From JBFIHF01 sp964411125 (lineage in GTDB: Bacteria > Myxococcota_A > Bradymonadia > Bradymonadales > Bradymonadaceae), in the NCBI GenBank assembly GCA_964411125.1, contig CAYPJU010000018.1, positions 1 to 64,000 on the forward strand: DNA of 64,000 nt, written 5' to 3'. A program made the position numbers and the translations under genes. The notes beneath the pieces are model-generated. The model ran no database searches, was not told where the DNA came from, and saw only the letters and a program-made list of their open reading frames with translations. Shown piece after piece: positions 28,082 through 36,173 of the stretch (the stretch's first letter is position 1; each line of letters opens with the position of its first letter).

Positions 28082-28224
28082 CGGACACGTCGCACGCTGC
28101 GCCACCTCTCGAGCCAGGTGCCTGGATGATACGGGCGCCACGTCCGTCGTCCTCGCCTGGATTCCTCGCTTTTCAGAAGGAAGACTCTCGCCCACACTAC
28201 CCTCCCTCGAACGAAAGGATCGCG

Positions 28225-28686
28225 ATGAAGCACGTACTGATAACTCTCGCCCTCGTGTCGTCGGGCTGTGGGATCGGACTTGCCTGCACCGAGATTGGCT
28301 GCGACCCCAACACGTCAGTGACCATCCGACCAGCATCCGGCGAATTCGAGCCGGGCGTATACACCGTCCTGATCGAAACGGACACGACATCCAGCTCGTG
28401 CACGTTTCAGATCGTCGACGTTTGCAGCGAAGAGGAGTCCCGCTGTCTGAGCGAGTCGGACTGCACCATGGTCTTTGTGGCAGATGAAGCGGGCACGGAG
28501 AGTGGGAACCTCTTCGTCGACGGCGCTCCCGCGGAGTTCACCGTGACCGCGACGCTGGCGGAGGCGGAGGTCGGAAAGCGGACATTCACCCCCGACTACC
28601 AGGAGACGCGGCCCAACGGTCCCGACTGCGACCCGGTCTGTCTCCAGCCCACGCAGCCGCTCGTTCTCGAACTGACCTCGTCGTGA
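28225..28686 (+). CDS. Small Cys-rich lipoprotein
   Basis: 153 residues. AAGGA lies 7 nt before the ATG. The signal (MKHVLITLALVSSGCG) has lipobox SSGC. The mature part contains about ten Cys (ACTEIGC, SSCTF, DVCSEE, SRCLSESDC, PDCDPVC) and reads as a small disulfide-bonded beta domain. Family not recognised. It ends 13 nt before the stop of the convergent aldehyde dehydrogenase gene. Confidence 0.72.
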   Translation: MKHVLITLALVSSGCGIGLACTEIGCDPNTSVTIRPASGEFEPGVYTVLIETDTTSSSCTFQIVDVCSEEESRCLSESDCTMVFVADEAGTESGNLFVDGAPAEFTVTATLAEAEVGKRTFTPDYQETRPNGPDCDPVCLQPTQPLVLELTSS

Positions 28687-28699
28687 GCGAGCCGGCCCG

Positions 28700-30187
28700 T
28701 CAGACGAACTCCACACCCTGGGCGAGCGGTAGAACGTCGCCGTAATTCACCGTGTTGGTGACGCGGCGCATGTAGGACTTCCACGAATCCGAACCCGACT
28801 CGCGGCCCCCTCCCGTCTCCTTCTCGCCGCCGAAAGCGCCCCCGATCTCCGCACCGGACGTGCCGATGTTGACGTTGGCGATGCCGCAGTCCGAACCGGC
28901 GGCGGACATGAAGCGCTCCGCTTCGCGCATGTTCTCGGTGAAGATCGCCGACGACAGCCCCTGAGGCACGCTGTTGTTCAACTCCATCGCCTCCTCCAGA
29001 TCGCTGTACGTCGTGACGTAGAGGATGGGAGCGAACGTCTCCTGGGCGACGATGTCGGCGTCGTGATCGATGCGGACGATCGCGGGCCGCATGTAAATGC
29101 CCCCGGATGGGACACCTTCGGTGACCTGAGCGCCCCCCGTCACGATTTCGCCCCCCGCGTGCTCCGCGGCCTCGAGCGCTCTCGACATCGCCCGCGCGGC
29201 TTGCTGGTCGATGAGCGGCCCGACGAGCGTGTCGGGGTCGCGGGGGTCGCCCACGCTCAGGGTTCCGTAGATCTTCGTCAGGCTCGACTGGAGCTCGTCG
29301 ACCCGCGACTCGTGGACGATCAACCGACGCAGGGACGTACAGCGCTGGCCAGCGGTTCCCACCGCCGAGAACGTGATCGCGCGCACCGCGAGATCGAGGT
29401 CTGCCGAGGGCGTCACGATCATTGCGTTGTTGCCACCCAGCTCTAGAAGACAACGGCCGAGCCGGCCAGCAACCACACCGGCGACGGCGCGACCCATCGG
29501 GATCGAGCCGGTCGCCGAAACTAGCGGAAACCGCGCATCTGCCGCGAGCTGCTCTCCCGCCGACGCTCGGCCGTGAACCAATCCGTGAAGGCCTTCGGGA
29601 ACCTCGCCGAAGCGCTCGGCAGCGAGCGCTACGACCCGACGGCACGCTTCCGCACACAGTGGGGTCTTCTCCGACGGTTTCCAGACGACCGAGTCTCCGC
29701 AGACGAACGCGATCATCGCGTTCCACGCCCAGACCGCCATCGGGAAGTTGAACGCCGTGATCACTGCCACAGGACCGAGCGGGTGCCACTGCTCCATCAT
29801 CCGGTGGCTCGGGCGTTCGCTCGCTATCGTCAGACCGTACAGTTGTCGCGAGAGTCCGACCGCGAAGTCGCAGACGTCGATCCATTCCTGAACCTCGCCC
29901 GCTGCTTCGCTCGCGATCTTGCCGTTCTCCGCGGTGATGATCTCCGCCAGCGCGTCCTTGTTTTCCCGAGCCACTTCGCCGATCAGCCGAACGAACTCAC
30001 CCCGTCGGGGTGCCGGCACCGTCCGCCACTGGCGAAACGCTGACGCGGCTTCGCGAATCGTCTCTTCGATCTCTTTGCGCCCCGTCATGGAGACCGAACC
30101 GAGCTCGGATCCATCGATGGGCGAAGTGCTGAGCAAATCCCCGTCTTCGACGTGGCTCAGGAGGGCGGTTGCGCGTTCGGAAAACAT
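28700..30187 (-). CDS. amaB: ALDH7-type aldehyde dehydrogenase (2-aminoadipate semialdehyde dehydrogenase)
   Basis: 495 residues. Catalytic Cys283 in AGQRCTS and general-base Glu249 in LELGGNN. The antiquitin-type end section FTENMREAERF, SDCGIANVNIGTSGAE and GGGRESGSDSWKSY is clear. Antiquitin/AmaB oxidises 2-aminoadipate-6-semialdehyde in lysine degradation, with NAD(P). The neighbouring hglS gene, whose stop lies 1 nt before this ATG, acts later in the same pathway, so the assignment is strengthened by context. An 84-bp piece of this gene is repeated at 27095. Confidence 0.92.
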   Translation of the reverse strand: MFSERATALLSHVEDGDLLSTSPIDGSELGSVSMTGRKEIEETIREAASAFRQWRTVPAPRRGEFVRLIGEVARENKDALAEIITAENGKIASEAAGEVQEWIDVCDFAVGLSRQLYGLTIASERPSHRMMEQWHPLGPVAVITAFNFPMAVWAWNAMIAFVCGDSVVWKPSEKTPLCAEACRRVVALAAERFGEVPEGLHGLVHGRASAGEQLAADARFPLVSATGSIPMGRAVAGVVAGRLGRCLLELGGNNAMIVTPSADLDLAVRAITFSAVGTAGQRCTSLRRLIVHESRVDELQSSLTKIYGTLSVGDPRDPDTLVGPLIDQQAARAMSRALEAAEHAGGEIVTGGAQVTEGVPSGGIYMRPAIVRIDHDADIVAQETFAPILYVTTYSDLEEAMELNNSVPQGLSSAIFTENMREAERFMSAAGSDCGIANVNIGTSGAEIGGAFGGEKETGGGRESGSDSWKSYMRRVTNTVNYGDVLPLAQGVEFV

Positions 30188-30188
30188 G

Positions 30189-31022
30189 TCAGCCTCTCGA
30201 GGCGTGGGTGGATTCGAAAATCTTGTCGGCGCTCTGCGTCACGAAGCCGTCGTAGAGGGTCCCGTCGTCGTTGGGATGCCGCAGAGCAAACTCGTAGTAG
30301 CAGGTCGGGATCTCGTGCGTCACGCCTCCCGCAAACTCGACCTGCAACCGATCAGCCAGCGTCGAACCCTGCTCGAGCTTCACGCCCTTGGAACCCTTGA
30401 TCCGGCCTCCCGCCTCGTTGAGGTCGTACCCCGACGTCTCCACGAATCGCAGCAGTTCGCGGAGCGCCTCGGTCGGATCGCGCTCGTCTTCGGGGATCTG
30501 GTCCGCGAACGTCTCGAGCTCGTTGACGCTGACTGTGAAGTGATTCGGGCGAAGCCCCAGCGCAGCGACCCAGGCGGCGTACTCCGACTCCTTCTGAAGC
30601 CCCAGATACTCGTCGTATGTCACCGGCGCCCATGGCGTCCCTGCCACGAAAGTTCTCGGATCGATCACGAGGTCGATACCGTCGACCAGCCGCCGCAAGA
30701 TTTGCTGGTGGTCGTCGTGCAATTCACCGACACGTAGCTCGCTCAGAAACACCCGAGGCCATCCAGCGGGGTGGGAGTAGCTGCGAGCATTCAGCTTCTT
30801 CTCCTCGAACCGGTAGTCGTCGAACGGTTCGTAGCCGAGCCCTTCGACCACTGCCCCGAGCGCCTCGAGGTCGATCGGCGCGATGTCCAGCGTCCGAAAC
30901 GCGACGTGGTCGTTCACCACCTCCTCGCCGCGAGCTTCCAGGATCGCGCGAATCTGCGAGACGCGCGGAGCGATGGCGCTGTAACTACGCCACAATTCTT
31001 CGAACCAGAGATCGATCTTCAT
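30189..31022 (-). CDS. hglS: 2-oxoadipate dioxygenase/decarboxylase (DUF1338)
   Basis: 277 residues of the DUF1338/HglS family. The metal-ligand triad is readable: His39 in NDHVAFRTL, His161 in RPNHFTVS and Glu244 in CYYEFALR. Arg43 of the HVAFRT motif is present. HglS converts 2-oxoadipate to 2-hydroxyglutarate with Fe(II) and oxygen, in D-lysine/aminoadipate breakdown. The ATG at 31022 gives a start typical for the family; the frame is open upstream only through the scaffold gap. Translated just before the aldehyde dehydrogenase gene. Confidence 0.9.
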   Translation of the reverse strand: MKIDLWFEELWRSYSAIAPRVSQIRAILEARGEEVVNDHVAFRTLDIAPIDLEALGAVVEGLGYEPFDDYRFEEKKLNARSYSHPAGWPRVFLSELRVGELHDDHQQILRRLVDGIDLVIDPRTFVAGTPWAPVTYDEYLGLQKESEYAAWVAALGLRPNHFTVSVNELETFADQIPEDERDPTEALRELLRFVETSGYDLNEAGGRIKGSKGVKLEQGSTLADRLQVEFAGGVTHEIPTCYYEFALRHPNDDGTLYDGFVTQSADKIFESTHASRG

Positions 31023-31191
31023 GGCGCGAAGATACCTTCTTCCAGCCCGATGACAACCGCGTTGCGCCCGGGCTGCCGTACCCGCAGTGCTCGACGACTT
31101 CCGCGGTCTGCAGTCCCTGGCTGCGGGCAGAGCGATGCCGTCCTCGTCGGTCGGTTCTGGACAGAGTCGTCCTTCCCCGCCCCCGGCGGTC

Positions 31192-31291
31192 NNNNNNNNN
31201 NNNNNNNNNNNNNNNNNNNNNNNNNNNNNNNNNNNNNNNNNNNNNNNNNNNNNNNNNNNNNNNNNNNNNNNNNNNNNNNNNNNNNNNNNNN
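31192..31291. other. Assembly gap of 100 N
   Basis: Exactly 100 undetermined bases, the usual placeholder for unknown length. The true distance and any features between 31191 and 31292 cannot be known. Nothing is seen in 31023-31191 on the left. The right flank starts inside a tandem repeat, which probably caused the gap. Confidence 0.98.
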
Positions 31292-31365
31292 GGTGCAGGG
31301 CGTGGGGTGCAGGGCGTGGGGTGCAGGGCGTGGGGTGCAGGGCGTGGGGTGCAGGGCGCAGGGCG
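31292..31365. repeat. 14-bp tandem repeat next to the gap
   Basis: Four complete units of GGTGCAGGGCGTGG (31292-31347) and a partial fifth that drifts into GCAGGGCGCAGGGCG. The array begins at the N run, so its real length is unknown. It is non-coding and lies about 40 bp upstream of the isoaspartyl peptidase start. Confidence 0.92.
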
Positions 31366-31401
31366 CTTGGTCTCGATCCCGGGCCGTGATACGCAATTCG
31401 T

Positions 31402-32334
31402 ATGACACCGCGATTGATCATTCATGGTGGGGCGGGGAGGGCGATGCGCGACCCGACGCGCAAGACTGCCATTCGCGCCGCGCTGCACCGCATCGTCGCA
31501 GAGGTGTTCCCGCTTCTGGAGGAGGGGGCCGGCGCCGAAGAGGCGGTGGTCGCTGCCTGCCGCTTGCTCGAGGACGACGAGAACTTCAACGCCGGCACTG
31601 GCGCGGTGATGCAGGTGGACGGGCGGGTGCGGCTCTCGGCATCGCTGATGAACGGGACCGAGCAGGCCTTCAGTGGAGTCATCAACGGGAACCGTCTGCG
31701 GAACCCGATCGAGCTCGCGCAGTTTCTGCAGTCGCAGCACGATCGGGTGCTCGCCTCCGAGGGGGTGGACGAGCTGGCGCGTGAGCTCGGGATGCCGCTG
31801 TGGGACAACGTCACCACGCGGCGGTTGAAGGAATGGATCGCCGACCGCGAGAGGGACTTTCCGCGGGACGTTGCTTCGGTCGCCGCGGAGTCCGAAGACG
31901 CGCGGTCGGGGACGATAGGTGCGGTGGCGCTCGACGAGAACGGTCGTATCTGCGCGGGAACGTCGACGGGTGGTCGGGGGTTCGAGCGAATCGGGCGCGT
32001 GAGCGATTCGGCGACACCGGCGGGCAACTACGCGACCGCTGAGGCGGGGGTGAGCGCGACCGGTGTCGGTGAGCACATCCTCGACGAGGCCCTGTCGTCA
32101 AAGATCGTGGTCCGAGTCGTCGACGGGGCATCGCTCGAGGACGCGGTCAGAAGATCGATGGACGAAGGCATCGCTCGCTCCCGAAGCTTCGGTGCCATAG
32201 CCGTGGGGCAGGACGGCAGCGTGGTGTGGGGGAAGACTTCCGAGATCTTGCTCGCCGCGTGTATGATGGACGACGGGACGGTCGCCGATACGCTCGACGT
32301 TCCGACCGAGCCTCGCACCGTACGCTTCCTCTGA
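31402..32334 (+). CDS. Isoaspartyl peptidase / plant-type L-asparaginase (Ntn hydrolase)
   Basis: 310 residues, starting MTPRLIIHGGAG, the family N-terminus. The self-cleaving site and nucleophile is Thr171 in ARSGTIGAVALD, which also forms the new N-terminus of the beta subunit. FNAGTGAVMQVDG and GRVSDSATPAGNYA match the substrate and sodium-binding parts. The enzyme hydrolyses beta-aspartyl dipeptides from damaged protein, and asparagine. No signal peptide. Followed 10 nt later by the cupin lipoprotein gene. Confidence 0.93.
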   Translation: MTPRLIIHGGAGRAMRDPTRKTAIRAALHRIVAEVFPLLEEGAGAEEAVVAACRLLEDDENFNAGTGAVMQVDGRVRLSASLMNGTEQAFSGVINGNRLRNPIELAQFLQSQHDRVLASEGVDELARELGMPLWDNVTTRRLKEWIADRERDFPRDVASVAAESEDARSGTIGAVALDENGRICAGTSTGGRGFERIGRVSDSATPAGNYATAEAGVSATGVGEHILDEALSSKIVVRVVDGASLEDAVRRSMDEGIARSRSFGAIAVGQDGSVVWGKTSEILLAACMMDDGTVADTLDVPTEPRTVRFL

Positions 32335-32344
32335 CCGAGTTCTC

Positions 32345-32842
32345 ATGTCCCGCCCACTCGTAGCCTGCGCCCTCGCCGCGACCCTGCTCGCGTGCAAATC
32401 GTCTCCGGAGCCCGCCACCGCCACGGCTCCCGCCGAAGAACCTCCCGTCGAGTCGGGGGCGTCCCCCGAGCCCGAAGCGGTGAGCGCCGCGACGGTCGTC
32501 ACCGACGCCGATGCTCGGGTGGGGGTCGCGCCAAGCGGAAAGGCGAAGATCACGCATCTGGCGCTCGGGCAGAATGCATTTCTCGGAAAGCTGGAGATGG
32601 AGGGGGGCGGTAAAGTGCCGGTCCACCGGGACGCCACCGAGGAGTACATCTACATCCTCGAAGGGAACGGTGTGATGACGATCGACGGAAAGCAATACGA
32701 AGTCGGTCCCAACACCGCCATCTACATGCCGGCGAACGCCGAAGTTTCGTTCGAGGGGGGAGGCGAGAAGTTGGTGGCGTTGCAGGTGTTCGCCGGGCCT
32801 CAACCGGCGGCGAAGTACGATGCGTGGGCTGCTCCGGAATGA
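32345..32842 (+). CDS. Cupin-domain lipoprotein
   Basis: 165 residues. Signal RPLVACALAATLLAC, then an Ala/Pro/Glu linker to residue ~55. A small cupin barrel follows, with the first motif around KVPVHRDATEEYIYILEG and the second around GPNTAIYMPANAEVSF. The usual metal-binding His set is incomplete: one His is seen in motif 1 and none in motif 2. The domain may bind a small molecule rather than be a full enzyme. The stop overlaps the ATG of the sirtuin gene (ATGA). Confidence 0.85.
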   Translation: MSRPLVACALAATLLACKSSPEPATATAPAEEPPVESGASPEPEAVSAATVVTDADARVGVAPSGKAKITHLALGQNAFLGKLEMEGGGKVPVHRDATEEYIYILEGNGVMTIDGKQYEVGPNTAIYMPANAEVSFEGGGEKLVALQVFAGPQPAAKYDAWAAPE

Positions 32843-33570
32843 CCCAGACGATCGATTTTTCAGGCTACGAAAAGGTGCTGGTCTTGACCGGCGCGGGCGT
32901 GTCGGCCGCGTCCGGGCTTCCGACGTACCGCGGGCCGGGCGGCCTCTGGGACGACCCCGACAAGATCGCCTATGCGATGGGGGAGACGTTTCGGCGGGAG
33001 CCGCTGAAGAGCTGGCAGATGTTCGGAGAACTGCGCCAGAAGGCTCAATCGGCCGAGCCGAATGCGGCGCATCGAGCGTTGGCCGAGGCGGAGCGAGCGC
33101 TGGACGGCGGAACGGAGTTTCTGTTGGTCACCCAGAACGTCGATGGGCTTCACCAGGCGGCCGGGAGCGAACGGGTCGCCGAGCTGCACGGCAACCTCTA
33201 CCGCACACGCTGCTCCAACGAACGTTGCATATCGGAACCTTTCCACGACGAGCGGACGAAGTTCGAGCGCCTTCCGATCTGCGAGGTCTGCGGGGGCATC
33301 CAGCGCCCCGACGTGGTGTTGTTCGGCGAGTTCCTCTCCCCCGAGGTCGAGCGACGGTGCCGTGATGCGCTGCGGGACTGCGGACTCTTCCTGGCCGTCG
33401 GAACATCGGGGACCGTCACACCGGCGGCGGACTTCGTGCGGGGGGCGAACTTCGAGGGCGCCCGAACTCTGCTGGTCAACCTCGAGCCGATGGATCCGCC
33501 GAACCCTTATTTCGACGAAGAGATCCTGGGTCGCGCCGAGGAGTTGTTGCCCGACCTCCTGGTGCGTTGA
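32839..33570 (+). CDS. cobB: Sirtuin NAD-dependent protein deacylase
   Basis: 243 residues. NAD site TGAGVSAASGLPTYRG, TQNVDGLHQAAG, catalytic His in ELHGNLY, and zinc Cys pairs in RCSNERC and ICEVCGG. VGTSGTVTPAA and LLVNLEP complete the Rossmann part. The start MTQTIDF is chosen since its ATGA overlaps the cupin stop. Class III sirtuins also carry desuccinylase Tyr/Arg residues; here the stretch after FRREP (LKSWQMFGELR) has no clear Tyr-x-x-Arg pair, so simple deacetylase is more likely. Confidence 0.92.
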   Translation: MTQTIDFSGYEKVLVLTGAGVSAASGLPTYRGPGGLWDDPDKIAYAMGETFRREPLKSWQMFGELRQKAQSAEPNAAHRALAEAERALDGGTEFLLVTQNVDGLHQAAGSERVAELHGNLYRTRCSNERCISEPFHDERTKFERLPICEVCGGIQRPDVVLFGEFLSPEVERRCRDALRDCGLFLAVGTSGTVTPAADFVRGANFEGARTLLVNLEPMDPPNPYFDEEILGRAEELLPDLLVR

Positions 33571-33623
33571 CCGCTTCGGCGAGACGTAGCTTCGCGTTGC
33601 ATTCTCCTTCCCGCCCCACCACC

Positions 33624-34676
33624 ATGTCGCCCATGCGAAAGACGACGACTCTGGTTCTCATTCTCGCGGCGGGGACGTCGTGCAAGTCCGCCCCCGAGCC
33701 GCGCGACGAGCAGTTGATCACGCGACAGAGCGAACCGTTGCAACCCCGTCCGATGCCGAAGCCGAAACCCGCTGCCCAGCCCCTCACGATCGGGCAGGCG
33801 GACATCTCGATGGTCGACGAGACGCTCGCCGCAGACGGGGTCAGCTCCGATTCCCGAACTCTCGTCGGGCTCGACTACGGCGGCGAGAAGGTCGTGATCG
33901 CGACGTATGTTCGGTACCCGGCCTGGGACGAAATCGAAGAACTCATTCAGAGGGCGGTGGAGGACGAGAAGGTCGAGCGGTGCGAATCGGTGCGCCCCGA
34001 TTGTAGCCCCGAGGTCGCGCGCGGGGGTTGCGAGTTGGGGGCGTACGAAACGTGTCTGTTGGAGGCCTACGGAGACAAATTCGCCTTTTATTCGGCGCAC
34101 CACGGGTTGGAGTGTGGGGTCATCGAGGCGTCTCGCTATCGACTCGGGGAAACGGGGGTGGAGCTGACCCACCGGGAGGTCCTGGAGGAATTCGCGTGCG
34201 ACGTCGTGCCGATGGACGATGTCTATCCGGCCGCGGTCGACATCGACCGGGACGGCGGGCCCGAGATCGCCCAGGTCTTCGGGTATCAGGGAGGAGCGGG
34301 ACTCGGTGCCGCATTCCACGAAGCCCTCGTTGTGTTCGACGCGAGCGACCTACACTTGCAGGCGAAGATCGACGCGACCGTAGAGTTGACGAGCGAGGAG
34401 GAGCGGGCCGGGTACGAGGCGGGGGTCGAACCGCGTGGCGTGATCACCTCCGTGGAGCCCGTCGACGAGGACGGCGACCAACTCGTGGAGCTTCGCGTCA
34501 CCCAGGTCCAGACCGCGAACTACTGCGCCGAGATCGGCTGGTCCCTGGGCGATACACTGGTCGAGTTTGGGCAGGAGTCCGAAGGCTACGAGTGTCGGAT
34601 GGAGGTCGTACGTACTTCGTGGCAGTACGACGTCGAGTCGGACACCTGGTCGGTCGAGGAGGAGTCCGATGAATGA
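33624..34676 (+). CDS. Lipoprotein of unknown function
   Basis: 350 residues from MSPMRKTTTLVLI, lipobox AGTSC. A Pro/Lys-rich linker lies at ~40-55. The mature part has several Cys (RCESVRPDCSPE, GGCELGAYETCLLE, GLECGV) and a DIDRDGGPEIAQVFGY stretch that resembles FG-GAP/VCBS calcium-binding repeats. No closer family recognised. It ends in an 8-nt overlap with a small membrane-protein gene, and starts 53 nt after the sirtuin. Confidence 0.75.
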   Translation: MSPMRKTTTLVLILAAGTSCKSAPEPRDEQLITRQSEPLQPRPMPKPKPAAQPLTIGQADISMVDETLAADGVSSDSRTLVGLDYGGEKVVIATYVRYPAWDEIEELIQRAVEDEKVERCESVRPDCSPEVARGGCELGAYETCLLEAYGDKFAFYSAHHGLECGVIEASRYRLGETGVELTHREVLEEFACDVVPMDDVYPAAVDIDRDGGPEIAQVFGYQGGAGLGAAFHEALVVFDASDLHLQAKIDATVELTSEEERAGYEAGVEPRGVITSVEPVDEDGDQLVELRVTQVQTANYCAEIGWSLGDTLVEFGQESEGYECRMEVVRTSWQYDVESDTWSVEEESDE

Positions 34677-34788
34677 GCTCCTCGAAGGGTCGATCGTCGT
34701 CCCTTTCCCGTACGTCGCAGCGGGGGTCGGGCTCATCGTACTCGTAACCCTGCTCTACTTCGCACGTCGGATGAGTGACGAGGAGTGA
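34669..34788 (+). CDS. Small single-helix membrane protein, 39 residues
   Basis: MNELLEGSIVVPFPY, then a hydrophobic helix (VAAGVGLIVLVTLLYFA) and a short charged tail RRMSDEE. The ATG lies inside the end of the lipoprotein gene (ATGAATGA) and the stop overlaps the next start (GTGA), so it is placed like a translated gene. Topology suggests the N-terminus outside and the tail inside. Function unknown. Confidence 0.6.
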   Translation: MNELLEGSIVVPFPYVAAGVGLIVLVTLLYFARRMSDEE

Positions 34789-35024
34789 GCGCGATGACGG
34801 GCAAGGAGCTTCAAGCGGAGTTCGGTGGAGTGTGGGACGGCGCCGGACGCGAGATCCACGGGATCCTGGAGCGCGGAGGGCGGAAAGTGAAGATCGAGCT
34901 GCTCCGTACGTCCCTGTGGGCCTGCAGCGTGTTCGAAGGCGGGTCTTGCGTCGGATCGGCTCGGTCGAAGTTCGCGCGAGAGGCGGTCGCCGGAGCCCTC
35001 GCCGCCGCCGACAACACGCACTGA
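34785..35024 (+). CDS. Small basic protein, unknown
   Basis: 79 residues if the GTG overlapping the previous stop is used, or 76 from the ATG at 34794. The sequence (GKELQAEFGGVWDGAG, then KVKIELLRTSLWACSVFEGG) is a compact mixed fold with two Cys, no signal. Not recognised. Its coupling on the 5' side supports it being real. Confidence 0.55.
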   Translation: MSAMTGKELQAEFGGVWDGAGREIHGILERGGRKVKIELLRTSLWACSVFEGGSCVGSARSKFAREAVAGALAAADNTH

Positions 35025-35064
35025 TTTGGATGAACTCGACCCCTGGTTTACGATGGTTGCCGAA

Positions 35065-35553
35065 ATGAGAGACCAACCGACCCTCGACCCCTCTTCTCGC
35101 CGCCTGGGCTACGCCGCACTGGCGCTCGGCGGGCTTCTCTGGCTCGGCTGCGTGCCCGATGGAGGCGGCGGCCCGACCGAAGCCGACATCACCGGCTCGG
35201 TACGGGGTGAGACTTTCACCGTGGAATCGGGCGCCGCGGAGTTCACCGCCGACACGTACACGGTGACGCTGGCGAGCACGCCGGAGTTTTCGTGCTCGGC
35301 GACGAGCGGCGTCCCCTCGAACTACCTTCTCATCGACATCGTCGACATCGACGAACCGGGCAGCTACGATGCGGCAGGTCGCGTCTCGTTCAACGAGTTC
35401 GTCGACGGTGTGAGTGAGACCGAGCCCGCGGAGTCGGGTACCGTGACGATCGACGCGATCGACACGTTTTCGGGCGTCATCGAAGGTGCCGTCGACGCGA
35501 CGGGCCCCAGCTCGTCGGTCAGCGGGAGTTTCTCGGTGGAGATCTGCCCTTGA
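35065..35553 (+). CDS. Small lipoprotein
   Basis: 162 residues. The hydrophobic signal (LGYAALALGGLLWLGC) is preceded by an unusually long polar N-terminus, so the start is uncertain; ATG at 35053 or TTG at 35026 are possible. The mature part is beta-rich and acidic (TGSVRGETFTVESG, GTVTIDAIDTFSGVIEGAVD) with one Cys pair likely. The fold looks like a small Ig-like or lipocalin-type beta domain. The TGA shares its A with the ATG of the next gene. Confidence 0.65.
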   Translation: MRDQPTLDPSSRRLGYAALALGGLLWLGCVPDGGGGPTEADITGSVRGETFTVESGAAEFTADTYTVTLASTPEFSCSATSGVPSNYLLIDIVDIDEPGSYDAAGRVSFNEFVDGVSETEPAESGTVTIDAIDTFSGVIEGAVDATGPSSSVSGSFSVEICP

Positions 35554-36173
35554 TGCGGCGTGTCGTAACGACCGTCGCCATCGTCTCGGCCCTGACCGGG
35601 TCCGATCTCTCCAACGCTCAATCCACCCACTGCGAGCCGGGGCCGCTGACGCTCGCGGGGGCGTCGGACGTGATCCTTTCCGCGACGCCGCTGCGTGCCT
35701 CGCTGCGGCAGGCCGACGACATGGTTTACGTTCGAGGCGTCTACCGGGTGGTCGACGTGGTGCGGGGCGAACTCGAGGGTGGCGAGGTCGAGGTGGAATT
35801 CAGTTGCGCCGACATGGCGAACCCGGTGACGAACGAGCCGGATCTGGGGCACTGCCCGGGCAGCGAAGGCGCGACTCTGCCGGGTTTCGAACGCGACGGC
35901 GCCGCCATCGAGCCGCTGAAGTCGCCGCTGGTCCTCTATCTGTCCAGACCTTCACGCAGTCCGCTCGATGGCAAAGAGGTCCACGGAGCTGTGGTGCAGC
36001 GCCCGTTCGTCGCCTGTGCCGACGAGCCGCGGTCCTCCACCGACCTGGCAGCGGAGCTCGCCGCGATCCGAAACGCCGGTAGCGCGGTGGAGCCGTCGTC
36101 TCCGCTCACCGACTACGACGCGAAGGTCGGGCGTAAAGAAGCGGCCCAGAAGCCTGCAGGGGGCTGCAACTGA
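35553..36173 (+). CDS. Exported protein of unknown function
   Basis: 206 residues with a signal peptide (RRVVTTVAIVSALTGSDLSNAQS, cleavage near NAQ-S). The mature part has Cys in THCEPG, FSCADM, GHCPGS and VACADE, and strands such as GVYRVVDVVRGELEGGEVEVE that recall a small NTR/TIMP-like domain of the kind that follows such signals; this is a guess. TGATG overlaps on both sides tie it to the lipoprotein before and the CULT gene after. Confidence 0.65.
   Translation: MRRVVTTVAIVSALTGSDLSNAQSTHCEPGPLTLAGASDVILSATPLRASLRQADDMVYVRGVYRVVDVVRGELEGGEVEVEFSCADMANPVTNEPDLGHCPGSEGATLPGFERDGAAIEPLKSPLVLYLSRPSRSPLDGKEVHGAVVQRPFVACADEPRSSTDLAAELAAIRNAGSAVEPSSPLTDYDAKVGRKEAAQKPAGGCN

Noticed and set aside
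31292..31365. Tandem repeat as a possible CRISPR array
   Set aside because: Units are 14 bp and directly adjacent, without spacers; no cas genes are present.
31023..31401. Continuous minus-strand frame through the N run as an N-terminal extension of hglS
   Set aside because: The N stretch is translated as unknown residues and the repeat gives Pro/His/Cys filler; the family start is at 31022.
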